A stretch of DNA of 64,000 nucleotides from Gluconacetobacter entanii (GTDB taxonomy: Bacteria; Pseudomonadota; Alphaproteobacteria; Acetobacterales; Acetobacteraceae). Shown here piece by piece: positions 1 to 6,055 of the stretch; position 1 is the first letter of the stretch, and the number at the start of each line of letters is the position of its first letter. Under the pieces are notes generated by a model that ran no database searches, was not told the DNA's origin, and was given only the letters and a program-made list of their open reading frames with translations. Both the position numbers and the translations under genes were made by a program. The stretch lies in the NCBI RefSeq assembly GCF_003206495.1, contig NZ_NKUF01000010.1, positions 29,342 through 93,341 on the forward strand, given 5' to 3'.

Positions 1-76
1 ATTCGCTTCGGATGTTGGTTTCCTCCCCATCCGTCAGCGGCAGGCGCACCAGGTAATACTGTTCGTTCTGGCTCAT
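1..76 (-). CDS. Phage early protein, N-terminal fragment
   Basis: Only the first 25 residues (MSQNEQYYLVRLPLTDGEE and on) are inside the window. The ATG at 74-76 overlaps the TGA of the PP-loop gene (ATGA), so it continues the leftward early operon. The family is not recognisable. Confidence 0.6.
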   Translation of the reverse strand, partial: MSQNEQYYLVRLPLTDGEETNIRSE

Positions 77-906
77 GCCATTTCCTTTTCTTCGCAAAAT
101 AACCCGCATTCGTGGTCGTATGATTTCAGTGGTCGCCCCATTGCGTCGGGCGGCAGTTCGTCGAGGAAAATCCGTTCGCCGCGATACTCGACCAGACGGC
201 AGCCAATGCGTCGTGACTGCTCGGCCCGGTCCGCGAACACACCGGGGTCAACCCTGCGGACGTGGTTCCAGTAGGTCGGAGACGTAGCCTTGACGCAGCC
301 GATGCAATTCGCGTTTGGATATCCGCGCCGGTAGATGGCAGGCAGCACGATCCCCTCATTTTTCAGCACGCCGAAACAGGCCGCTTTCGTCAGGCCAGCG
401 TCGATCAGCACCGGCAAAACGTTGGGCCGTTCTGTCAGTGTGAAACGTGCGTGATGCCGCTGTTCATCTGCCGTGAATCCCAGCACATGCCAGTCGCAGG
501 GATTGGCGTTCTCCCAGTGCTGGCGTGCCTGTTTTTTCAGTTCCAGCGTGCAGGGTGCTCCGCGAGGACCGGACATAAACCGGCGCTTCTCCCACACGGC
601 CCGCGCGCTGTTGTGCGGGAACCGTGGATTGACCGCCTGCTCGATCTGCACGCCCAGCCAATCCTGCACATCCGCGAGAAAGCGCCGGTTGTCTGGATCT
701 TCCTCTAGCACGGGCGTGTTCACCACGCGCACGTTGCACAGATTTCCCCAGCGCTTGACCGCCAGTTTCGCCGCGACCGCACTAGCTGCTCCGCACGAGA
801 ACCATACCGCGATGGTCTGTCCCTCCTGCGGTTCGCTGGCACGCTTGATCTCGTCCACCAGGTCGATCTGCCACGCGTCAGGCACAACACCCTCAGAACT
901 CCACAT
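73..906 (-). CDS. Phage PP-loop ATPase, PAPS-reductase-like
   Basis: A 277-aa protein of the adenine-nucleotide alpha-hydrolase (PP-loop) superfamily. The loop is VWFSCGAASAVAA near residues 34-46. Several cysteine pairs follow, including ANCIGCVKA near residue 200 and HECGLFC at the C-terminus, as in phage-borne phosphoadenosine phosphosulfate reductase-like proteins. The true reaction is unknown: family members range from sulfate activation to nucleic-acid sulfur or base modification. It lies at the distal end of the early operon and overlaps both neighbours. DNA or tRNA modification, or counter-defence, is a guess from this context. Confidence 0.8.
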   Translation of the reverse strand: MWSSEGVVPDAWQIDLVDEIKRASEPQEGQTIAVWFSCGAASAVAAKLAVKRWGNLCNVRVVNTPVLEEDPDNRRFLADVQDWLGVQIEQAVNPRFPHNSARAVWEKRRFMSGPRGAPCTLELKKQARQHWENANPCDWHVLGFTADEQRHHARFTLTERPNVLPVLIDAGLTKAACFGVLKNEGIVLPAIYRRGYPNANCIGCVKATSPTYWNHVRRVDPGVFADRAEQSRRIGCRLVEYRGERIFLDELPPDAMGRPLKSYDHECGLFCEEKEMA

Positions 907-1144
907 AATCAGCCCCGATCACGCGCTGGTACGCGTCCTGCGGCGTCGTTCCGGACTCCCGCAGTATCCCGCGCGCTGCCTTCATCGACTTCTCGACCGC
1001 TTCCATCGCTTCGATCAGTTCGATGGCCTCGGCATCGACGTTCGCGCCAGGCACGCGCGCCGCCAGCAGGCGCGACGTAAACCGCGTCAGGTCGTCCTTG
1101 ATCTGCTCGGCATAGACCTTGTTGATGGTGGCAAGGATATCCAT
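893..1144 (-). CDS. Small helical phage protein, unknown function
   Basis: An 83-aa acidic, largely helical protein starting MDILATINKVYAEQ. The start at 1144 shares one base with the stop of the preceding gene, and the end overlaps the PP-loop gene by 14 bases, which supports translational coupling. A longer reading upstream exists in frame but covers the neighbouring gene. No domain recognised. Confidence 0.7.
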   Translation of the reverse strand: MDILATINKVYAEQIKDDLTRFTSRLLAARVPGANVDAEAIELIEAMEAVEKSMKAARGILRESGTTPQDAYQRVIGADYVEF

Positions 1145-1332
1145 CACACCCTCCCCACCGGCACACGCGACCCATCCGGCAGAAACCACACCCCGAACGG
1201 TGGGATGGCGGTTGCATTCTGCGCGCGGGGCGCGTCGGCGCGGACTATCAGTGCCCGGTCGTCGCCATTGGCCCATGCGATACGACGCAGGATCAGGTCG
1301 CGGTCGCGTTCGTTCTGGTCGTGGTAGGTCAC
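1144..1332 (-). CDS. Small phage protein, unknown function
   Basis: A 62-aa ORF starting with GTG (MTYHDQNERDRDLILRRIAW). The GTG overlaps the TGA of the 27-aa ORF upstream (GTGA). The residues are charged at the N-terminus and end in a PPFGVWFLPDGSRVPVGRV tail. The short start is preferred because the longer frame runs through the upstream genes. Confidence 0.65.
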   Translation of the reverse strand: MTYHDQNERDRDLILRRIAWANGDDRALIVRADAPRAQNATAIPPFGVWFLPDGSRVPVGRV

Positions 1333-1412
1333 AGCCCGCGCCTCCCCGCATGGTTCTGCATCACGCGCCGGTTGATCCGCACGCGCTGGTGGGTGGTCAG
1401 TAGGGGGTTCAT
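1329..1412 (-). CDS. 27-aa phage microprotein
   Basis: A very short basic ORF, MNPLLTTHQRVRINRRV and on. It is supported only by its fit: its ATG overlaps the TGA of the gene before (ATGA) and its TGA overlaps the GTG of the gene after. It may mainly carry ribosomes across the gap. Confidence 0.4.
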   Translation of the reverse strand: MNPLLTTHQRVRINRRVMQNHAGRRGL

Positions 1413-1720
1413 GCCGCGCCTCCTGATGCAACGCGCTCAAACGCTCTGACAAATTCGTCGCATGTCCTGTTCTTTCGGTAAGCTTCGGCGGTCCAATCAG
1501 ACCGATCGTTCTGCGGCCGCTGTTCATTGATGACACCGCGTATTGTCGCCATGCTGAAACGGCTGACCGCGATATCGATCAGATTGCGCATCTCCCGCTG
1601 GATATGCTGCACATATTCCGGGTCGTAGACAGGATCGAACCCCGGCTTTTCGGTCGGAGATACCACGATGGCATCACCCTCCCGGCGCATCCATGCGACC
1701 GGATCGCTGAACTTCTTCAT
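1409..1720 (-). CDS. Phage early protein, unknown function
   Basis: A 103-aa protein starting MKKFSDPVAWMRREGDA. The ATG at 1720 overlaps the upstream TGA (ATGA); an in-frame ATG three codons earlier is less likely for that reason. No domain recognised. It belongs to the leftward early operon. Confidence 0.7.
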   Translation of the reverse strand: MKKFSDPVAWMRREGDAIVVSPTEKPGFDPVYDPEYVQHIQREMRNLIDIAVSRFSMATIRGVINEQRPQNDRSDWTAEAYRKNRTCDEFVRAFERVASGGAA

Positions 1721-2016
1721 GCCGCGCACTCCACCCGCTGATCGCGGCGGTAATCTGCCTGGTCAAACGCCGCGTTTTCGCGCCGGTCTCGGATGCGCTG
1801 TTCCATGATGTCGTCGAAATCGCGGATCATCTTCTTGACGGTATCGAGGTCGTCTTCAAGCGCGTTCAGGCTGTCCAGATACGTACCATCGCTCAAACGG
1901 AACTCCGTCACGAACTTGATCATAGCCTCCAGCTGCTTTTTGGCCTCTTGCAGATCAAGATCGTCGTTCCAGTCATCGCTGGTCATGTTGTCTTCAATCC
2001 AGTTCGTATCAGGCAT
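1717..2016 (-). CDS. Acidic coiled-coil phage protein
   Basis: A 99-aa very acidic protein (MPDTNWIEDNMTSDDWNDD) with a probable coiled coil around residues 20-75 (QEAKKQLEAMIKFV, LEDDLDTVKKMIRDF). A role as a DNA mimic or adaptor would fit the charge but is only a guess. Confidence 0.7.
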   Translation of the reverse strand: MPDTNWIEDNMTSDDWNDDLDLQEAKKQLEAMIKFVTEFRLSDGTYLDSLNALEDDLDTVKKMIRDFDDIMEQRIRDRRENAAFDQADYRRDQRVECAA

Positions 2017-2057
2017 TTTTCAATCCCCTGTAATGGTCGGCCAAACTCGGCCAGACT

Positions 2058-2077
2058 GCCGGGACCGCAGTCCCGGT
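2058..2077. other. GC-rich hairpin between early genes
   Basis: CCGGGAC and GTCCCGG pair around a CGCA loop in the 73-base gap between the 34-aa ORF and the next gene of the leftward operon. No T-run follows on either strand, so it may be an mRNA-processing or stability element, not a terminator. Confidence 0.5.
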
Positions 2078-2089
2078 GGCCCGGACGTG

Positions 2090-2194
2090 TCAGGGCGTGG
2101 TGATCAGGGAAAATCCCCAGAACAGGACGGCCAGCCACAGGATGGCAAGGACCAGCATCGCGAGGCCGCGCGTGGCGGGGGTGTCGGGGATCAT
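2090..2194 (-). CDS. 34-aa single-span membrane peptide
   Basis: MIPDTPATRGLAML followed by one hydrophobic helix (residues 11-31). The ATG overlaps the TGA of the nonapeptide-repeat gene (ATGA). Function unknown; small membrane peptides like this occur in phage exclusion and lysis control. Confidence 0.55.
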   Translation of the reverse strand: MIPDTPATRGLAMLVLAILWLAVLFWGFSLITTP

Positions 2195-2886
2195 GCGCGC
2201 ACCGCCTTCCCGTTCTCGATGCGATAGAGAACGCCTGCCTCAATGCCGTCTTCGCCCTCGTAGAGGCAGACAAAGCGATCGCGGATGCCATCGTGCCAGA
2301 CGAGCGATGCGCAGCCTCCCTTGCCCAGGCTGACGGACCCACGACAACCAGCAAATGCAACGGTCACGTTGTCACCAGTGCATTCAGCCCGTGCGTAGTC
2401 GCCCGAGAACCCGGCCCGTGCGTAGTCGCCAGAGAACCCGGCCTGTGCGTAGTCGCCCGAGAACCCGGCCCGTGCGTAGTCGCCCGAGAACCCGGCCTGC
2501 GCGTAGTTGCCCGAGGAACCGATCCGCGCGCCGTCGCCCGAGAACCCGGCCCGTGCGTAGTCGCCCGAGAACCCGGCCTGTGCGTAGTCGCCCGAGAACC
2601 CGGCCTGTGCGTAGTCGCCCGAGAACCCGGCCCGTGCGTAGTCGCCCGAGGAGCCGATCTGCGCGCCGTCGCCCGAGGAACCGATCCGCGCGCCGTCGCC
2701 CGAGGAGCCGATCTGCGCGCCGTCGCCCGAGGAGCAGATCTGCGAGCCGTTGCCCGAGGAGCAGATCTGCGAGCCGTTGCCCGAGGAGCCGATCTGCGCG
2801 CCGTCGCCCGAGGAACCGATCCGCGCGGGGTTGTTTTCGGGAGCAGTCTGCTGCTCGATCTGTGTGTTGTTCATGTTCGTTTCCAT
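2191..2886 (-). CDS. Nonapeptide-repeat phage protein
   Basis: A 231-aa protein in which residues 21-173 are 17 tandem nonapeptides of the pattern A-[RQ]-[IA]-G-[SF]-S-G-[DN]-[GY]. Two subtypes are seen, IGSSGDG-like at the N-terminal end and AGFSGDY-like after it, with one IGSSGNY unit set among the second type. A non-repeat C-terminal domain of about 55 residues (GCASLVWHDGIRDRFVCLYEGED) follows. The regular Gly/Ser/Asp pattern suggests a beta-solenoid. An internal ATG at 2874 has a better ribosome-binding site (GGAAACGAAC) than the first ATG. It follows the antirepressor gene by 2 bases. Function unknown. Confidence 0.8.
   Translation of the reverse strand: METNMNNTQIEQQTAPENNPARIGSSGDGAQIGSSGNGSQICSSGNGSQICSSGDGAQIGSSGDGARIGSSGDGAQIGSSGDYARAGFSGDYAQAGFSGDYAQAGFSGDYARAGFSGDGARIGSSGNYAQAGFSGDYARAGFSGDYAQAGFSGDYARAGFSGDYARAECTGDNVTVAFAGCRGSVSLGKGGCASLVWHDGIRDRFVCLYEGEDGIEAGVLYRIENGKAVRA
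2368..2826 (-). repeat. 27-bp tandem repeat array inside coding sequence
   Basis: About 17 head-to-tail copies of a 27-bp unit (plus-strand core GTCGCCCGAGAAC or GTCGCCCGAGGAGC). The period is exactly nine codons, so copy-number change keeps the frame. There are no unique spacers, so this is not CRISPR. Confidence 0.9.
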
Positions 2887-2888
2887 TA

Positions 2889-3620
2889 TTAGTGCATTCC
2901 CATACGATTAATGAGGTTCTGAATGCCTTTGGGTGTGAAGAAAACCTGTGGGCTGAAGTGCTCTTCCCCATCGCGGTCGCGGTAAGACGCAAACTTTACA
3001 TGGCAATGCCCGGCCTTTACCTTGTCGGAATAGGCATTCCATTTATTGCCCTGACGGAAGATGAAGCCATGCTGGTGAGCCACACGCGTGAATTGTCCCA
3101 GCGGCATGTTTGCTGCCTTGGCCGAAAGGTTCAGGTTGTAGAGACCATCGCTGTCTGCGATCTTGTCGTGGATCTGCGCCTTGGGCGTCAGCGCAGCGTT
3201 TTCGTGCTTCAGTTCCTCAATTTCTTCCGCCTGGTCTGCTGCAAGGCGCAGGGCTTCGGAAAGGGTCTTAGGGATCTCGAACTGCTGCTCGATGTTGTAG
3301 CTGCCGGTCTTACGGATGGTCGGCAGGACTTCGTGGCGAACCCAGCGGTCGAAGCGTTTGGCTTCCGGCTTGCGGCTGCGGGCAATCAGTTTGTAGAGGC
3401 CAGGTTCGGTGACGCAGTTGATTTCCTGCTCACCGCCAAGGGTCTTCACAATACGAAGGCCCTTTTCGTCCTCATCAAGGCCGCGCAGGGCATTCGTCAC
3501 GTTGACGATATCCAGAACCCGACAAACTTCTGGTGCAGGGAACATCAGGTCGCCGTTTTCATCCATCTGGACGTTCAGCGGCTTACCCTCAAATCGAAAC
3601 AGGGTCGATGCGTTGGTCAC
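2889..3620 (-). CDS. Phage antirepressor, BRO-N plus KilAC domains
   Basis: A 243-aa protein. Residues 1-110 match the BRO-N domain (FRFEGKPLNVQMDENGD, APEVCRVLDI, EPGLYKLIARSRKPEAKRF, WVRHEVLPTIRKTGSY), then a coiled coil (EALRLAADQAEEIEELKHE), then a KilAC/ANT-type C-terminal domain (LSAKAANMPLGQFTRVAHQHGFIF and on). Such proteins bind and inactivate phage repressors or control early transcription. It starts with GTG after GGAGATGGG. It is preceded by paired operators that match those at the immunity switch, so it is probably silenced in the lysogen. Confidence 0.9.
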   Translation of the reverse strand: MTNASTLFRFEGKPLNVQMDENGDLMFPAPEVCRVLDIVNVTNALRGLDEDEKGLRIVKTLGGEQEINCVTEPGLYKLIARSRKPEAKRFDRWVRHEVLPTIRKTGSYNIEQQFEIPKTLSEALRLAADQAEEIEELKHENAALTPKAQIHDKIADSDGLYNLNLSAKAANMPLGQFTRVAHQHGFIFRQGNKWNAYSDKVKAGHCHVKFASYRDRDGEEHFSPQVFFTPKGIQNLINRMGMH

Positions 3621-3647
3621 TTCCCATCTCCGTGTTTATATGTTTTT

Positions 3648-3881
3648 TCAGATCATCCGGGTGCGATGAAAGTCTTTGCTTTCAAAAGCTGCGATGGCGT
3701 CGGAAGCCGACTTGAAACCAAACCCCGAACGAGGGTTCGGGTGGCCCGCACGCTCTTTCTGTTCGTCAACAACGGTGATGGTGCCGTTCGCGGCATATTC
3801 GAGGCGAAACGTCTGAAGGACGCGCATCCGCACATCCATGTCGCCACCGCTGCGCGTGAAGTTGATTTCGTTGAGTGTCAT
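3648..3881 (-). CDS. First gene of leftward early operon, unknown function
   Basis: A 77-aa protein, MTLNEINFTRSGGDMDVRM, ending KSASDAIAAFESKDFHRTRMI. GGAG lies 7 bases before the ATG. It is the first gene downstream of the paired operators at 3913-3963. No domain recognised. Confidence 0.7.
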   Translation of the reverse strand: MTLNEINFTRSGGDMDVRMRVLQTFRLEYAANGTITVVDEQKERAGHPNPRSGFGFKSASDAIAAFESKDFHRTRMI

Positions 3882-3912
3882 GGCCCATCTCCGTGTTGTT
3901 GATGGGGTTAAT

Positions 3913-3963
3913 GTCTCCCAAAGAGACGGATATGGTCAAGCGGAAAATGTCTCGTAAGGAGAC
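3913..3963. promoter_or_regulatory. Paired repressor operators in front of early operon
   Basis: Two perfect inverted repeats of the form GTCTC-N5-GAGAC, at 3913-3927 (spacer CCAAA) and 3949-3963 (spacer GTAAG), 36 bases start to start. The same arrangement occurs at 5187-5237 between the repressor and the Cro-like gene, so the phage repressor and/or Cro-like protein very likely binds here. Confidence 0.85.
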
Positions 3964-4038
3964 AAATTATCACCCATGCAAAAACCGCCTTCGCGAATCA
4001 TCACGAACATAATAAGAACACATGCGAAAGGATTCGCC

Positions 4039-4299
4039 ATGCCAGCAACCGAGAGAATCATCTTCCAGCCCTATGCGTGGGGAAAGCCCAAACGAGGCCG
4101 TGCGCAGCTTGAGCCGGGCGCTCCTGTCGTATGCAGGTCTGTGGAGGAAGGCAGGCGCAGGGCCGATAAGATCGCCGCTGGCGGCACGTCTATGGACGGG
4201 GCGCTTCTGGTCCGCATGTTCGTGGACGAGGATGCCGGGGACTATGGCGAGCCGGAGATCCTTGAGAGCGTGGGGGATGTGCCGGAGATGGAGGATTAG
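4039..4299 (+). CDS. Phage protein, unknown function
   Basis: An 86-aa protein starting MPATERIIFQPYAWGKPKRG, with AAAGGA 6 bases before the ATG. The C-terminus is very acidic (FVDEDAGDYGEPEILESVGDVPEMED). It is transcribed rightward from the operator region, opposite to the early operon, so it may be expressed in the lysogen. Function unknown. Confidence 0.65.
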   Translation: MPATERIIFQPYAWGKPKRGRAQLEPGAPVVCRSVEEGRRRADKIAAGGTSMDGALLVRMFVDEDAGDYGEPEILESVGDVPEMED

Positions 4300-4307
4300 G
4301 CATGAAA

Positions 4308-4327
4308 AACCCCGCCGGAGCGGGGTT
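4308..4327. terminator. Hairpin after 86-aa gene
   Basis: AACCCCGC and GCGGGGTT pair around CGGA. It lies between the rightward 86-aa gene and the leftward small membrane genes. The T-run is weak (TTGTCGTT), so termination is probable but not certain. Confidence 0.55.
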
Positions 4328-4331
4328 GTCG

Positions 4332-4439
4332 TTAGATGCGCTTGTTCACCCAGCGCTTGATCCTCTTTTTGGTAAAGGGTGCCAAAACAATCAGTCCGAT
4401 AATTGGGATGGCAAGATAGGCGATCTCAAAATCAGTCAT
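4332..4439 (-). CDS. 35-aa membrane peptide
   Basis: MTDFEIAYLAIPIIGLIVLA followed by a basic tail (TKKRIKRWVNKRI): one membrane helix with a positive C-terminus. The start overlaps the end of the next leftward gene by 8 bases. Confidence 0.5.
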   Translation of the reverse strand: MTDFEIAYLAIPIIGLIVLAPFTKKRIKRWVNKRI

Positions 4440-4665
4440 CTCTCAATGCCTCCAGAACAGACCGTGCAGCCTGATTGATCCTATACGAAAGCAGGGTCCA
4501 TAAGCCAGCCCCAGATACGAATGTCAAAAACGGCAGCTTTTTACTATGGTCGTAATAGTGACTTATCGCTGGGACAACATATCCTGTGACTGCGACAGAG
4601 ACGGCAATGCCATTCAGCCAGTTCGCTAATAGCTTCGTTTGTTCATTATGAACGAGGTTTGACAC
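4432..4665 (-). CDS. Small two-helix membrane protein next to repressor
   Basis: A 77-aa protein with GTG start and two hydrophobic stretches (about residues 15-33, WLNGIAVSVAVTGYVVPAI, and 43-62). It is transcribed in the same direction as the repressor, so it may be expressed in the lysogen. Superinfection exclusion is a possible job but is only inferred from position. Confidence 0.6.
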   Translation of the reverse strand: MSNLVHNEQTKLLANWLNGIAVSVAVTGYVVPAISHYYDHSKKLPFLTFVSGAGLWTLLSYRINQAARSVLEALRDD

Positions 4666-4727
4666 AGATATTTCCCATTATCATCGCATAACCCATATCC
4701 AAATTCCGTATGCCAATCATCCCGATT

Positions 4728-4742
4728 GTTCTGCTATCGTTC
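4728..4742 (+). promoter_or_regulatory. LexA box, alphaproteobacterial type
   Basis: GTTC-TGCTATC-GTTC matches the alphaproteobacterial SOS box GTTC-N7-GTTC exactly. It lies 22 bases before an ATG with a good ribosome-binding site (4764), in a segment between divergent readings, and points toward the 3' end of the repressor gene. Confidence 0.7.
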
Positions 4743-4763
4743 CACGAGAACGAAAGGGAAACA

Positions 4764-5000
4764 ATGGACGGGAACGCGGCAAAAGACCTACGGGCGTTTG
4801 GGGTGGGGTCAGGCGGCATTGGTGTCGATTCTGGCCTTGAGAAGCGCCATCAGGCCAAGGCGCTCTTCCTCGCTCATAGCGCGCCAGATCTTGAGGAGGA
4901 GAACCTCAAGATCATTATGCGCGGCGTTCTCGGAGCTTTGGACAGGCGTGCCCGAAAGGCCCGTAAGGTAGTCCAGGGAAATGTCATAGTACTGGGCTAG
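4764..5000 (+). CDS. Possible SOS-controlled ORF antisense to repressor
   Basis: A 78-aa ORF starting MDGNAAKDLRAFGVGSGG, with AAAGGG 5 bases before the ATG and a LexA box just upstream. From 4809 on it is antisense to the repressor gene, so its sequence could be a mere shadow. Either the peptide or the antisense transcript could lift repression after DNA damage. Confidence 0.35.
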   Translation: MDGNAAKDLRAFGVGSGGIGVDSGLEKRHQAKALFLAHSAPDLEEENLKIIMRGVLGALDRRARKARKVVQGNVIVLG

Positions 5001-5153
5001 GGCGCTGATCGTCTTTATGCTGCCGTCTTTCTTCCCTGCTTCAATATCGGACAGGTAGGAACGACTGATCCCTACAGCCTCACCAACGTCAACTTGGTTG
5101 AGTCCCTTTTCCTCGCGGATTCTGCGCAGTCGTGTACCGATGGTGTCGCTCAT
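4809..5153 (-). CDS. Phage repressor, XRE family, no cleavage domain
   Basis: A 114-aa protein with an N-terminal helix-turn-helix (residues 5-62: IGTRLRRIREEKGLNQVDVG, GISRSYLSDIEAGKKDGSI). The rest is a short helical tail (LEVLLLKIWRAMSEEERLGLMALLKAR), probably for dimerisation. There is no S24/LexA-type peptidase domain, so RecA-dependent self-cleavage is not expected. The ATG at 5153 is preferred over a GTG two codons upstream. It is divergent from the Cro-like gene with paired operators between them. Confidence 0.9.
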   Translation of the reverse strand: MSDTIGTRLRRIREEKGLNQVDVGEAVGISRSYLSDIEAGKKDGSIKTISALAQYYDISLDYLTGLSGTPVQSSENAAHNDLEVLLLKIWRAMSEEERLGLMALLKARIDTNAA

Positions 5154-5186
5154 TGGCACATTATTTCATCATCTCAAAAATCATGT

Positions 5187-5237
5187 GTTCCTCTAAGAGA
5201 CATTTTTAGCTTGACCCGGCACGTCTCTTTGGAAGAC
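5187..5237. promoter_or_regulatory. Immunity operators and rightward promoter
   Basis: Two imperfect copies of the GTCTC-N5-GAGAC element lie at 5187-5201 and 5223-5237, 36 bases apart as at 3913-3963. A TTGACC box at 5211-5216 with AGACAT 17 bases further may form the rightward early promoter, overlapped by the second operator. Confidence 0.75.
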
Positions 5238-5246
5238 ATATTGGGT

Positions 5247-5465
5247 ATGGAACCAGCAGAACTCATCTCCCGAGCCGGTGGCGCTTGTAAGCTATCCCGA
5301 GCCCTCGGGATGAAAACGCATTCCGCCGTGTTGAAGTGGAAGGCGATACCCGTTCATCACCTGATCAGGATTGAACAGATATATGGAATCCCCAGAGAAG
5401 AACTGCGTCCCACCCTATTCGAAAACGTGACGGTCGTGCGACCTGAAGGGAAGGTGGTGCGGTGA
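5247..5465 (+). CDS. Cro/YdaS-like DNA-binding protein
   Basis: A 72-aa protein, MEPAELISRAGGACKLSRAL, then VLKWKAIPVHHLIRIEQIYG and REELRPTLF. This is the typical pattern of YdaS/Cro-like phage regulators. It lies immediately downstream of the operators and opens the rightward operon. The ATG at 5247 is chosen because upstream codons run into the operator DNA. Confidence 0.85.
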   Translation: MEPAELISRAGGACKLSRALGMKTHSAVLKWKAIPVHHLIRIEQIYGIPREELRPTLFENVTVVRPEGKVVR

Positions 5466-6055
5466 GCCGCCCCAAGATGTGGTCCGAAATAAACGCAGAG
5501 GCGATCAGGGGCGGCGCAGGCGTTTTTATTTCAGAAACCGATGTGGCGAAAAGGAGAGGGCGCACGGTGAACGACGAACCGACACAGACGGACCGCACGG
5601 CAGATGCGCTCCACCGCGCGGCCCTCGATCATGGAATGATCCTCACTCCACTGTCAGCCGGTTCTTTGCAGCCGCTGACTGCTGATATGTCGTCAAAACT
5701 CGAAGCAATGCTCTCTCAGCGAGCGTCTTCACTTCGAAAGTGTTGTGAAGACGCAATTCTTGATCCGGGATCTGTATTGTCAGAGTGCCTGACCACGGCG
5801 TCTCTCCATCGTTTCCGGAAAGAGATACAGCCAATTCTGCGCAGCCTGTTTTCAGGTTTTCGCCTGAACGACGTACGCCCAGAAGTTTTAGCGTCATGGT
5901 TGTCTGAGATTGGTTCAACGGCTTCATCCTCTGCACAGGGTGGAGAAAAGCCGGGGAGAGGTGCGACTCTCTCCGGCGCAGAAACTGTAGTGTCACGCTG
6001 CACTTGCGATCTATGCCGTCGCACGCATGGCCGCCCCACGCAGGACGCCCGCTGA
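5462..6055 (+). CDS. Phage protein of uncertain reading, 197 aa
   Basis: The GTG start overlaps the Cro-like stop (GTGA) and the stop overlaps the next ATG (TGATG), which supports a real gene. The N-terminal 60 residues (MSRPKMWSEINAEAIRGGAG) and the C-terminal CTCDLCRRTHGR look natural. The middle (residues 60-150) overlaps a protein-like ORF on the other strand at 5643-5897, so either the strand assignment or gene integrity is in doubt here. Confidence 0.45.
   Translation: MSRPKMWSEINAEAIRGGAGVFISETDVAKRRGRTVNDEPTQTDRTADALHRAALDHGMILTPLSAGSLQPLTADMSSKLEAMLSQRASSLRKCCEDAILDPGSVLSECLTTASLHRFRKEIQPILRSLFSGFRLNDVRPEVLASWLSEIGSTASSSAQGGEKPGRGATLSGAETVVSRCTCDLCRRTHGRPTQDAR
5643..5897 (-). CDS. 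Possible antisense ORF, 84 aa
   Basis: MTLKLLGVRRSGENLKTGC continues with an alternating pattern (AELAVSLSGND, GTLTIQIPDQELRL) and a helical end (VKTLAERALLRVLTTYQQ). The composition is protein-like, more so than the opposite reading. There is no clear ribosome-binding site and all neighbours run the other way. It could be a moron gene. Confidence 0.4.
   Translation of the reverse strand: MTLKLLGVRRSGENLKTGCAELAVSLSGNDGETPWSGTLTIQIPDQELRLHNTFEVKTLAERALLRVLTTYQQSAAAKNRLTVE

Noticed and set aside
2368..2826. 27-bp repeats as a CRISPR array
   Set aside because: The units are head-to-tail without unique spacers, have a coding period of nine codons, and no cas genes are near.
2355..3902. 515-aa rightward ORF rich in Arg/Pro repeats
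   Set aside because: It is the antisense shadow of the nonapeptide-repeat gene, the antirepressor and the 77-aa gene; only those leftward readings have domain patterns and start signals.
5187..5237. Second LexA site in the immunity region
   Set aside because: GTTC occurs only once near 5187 and no second GTTC follows after seven bases; the GTCTC-type operator explains the sequence better.
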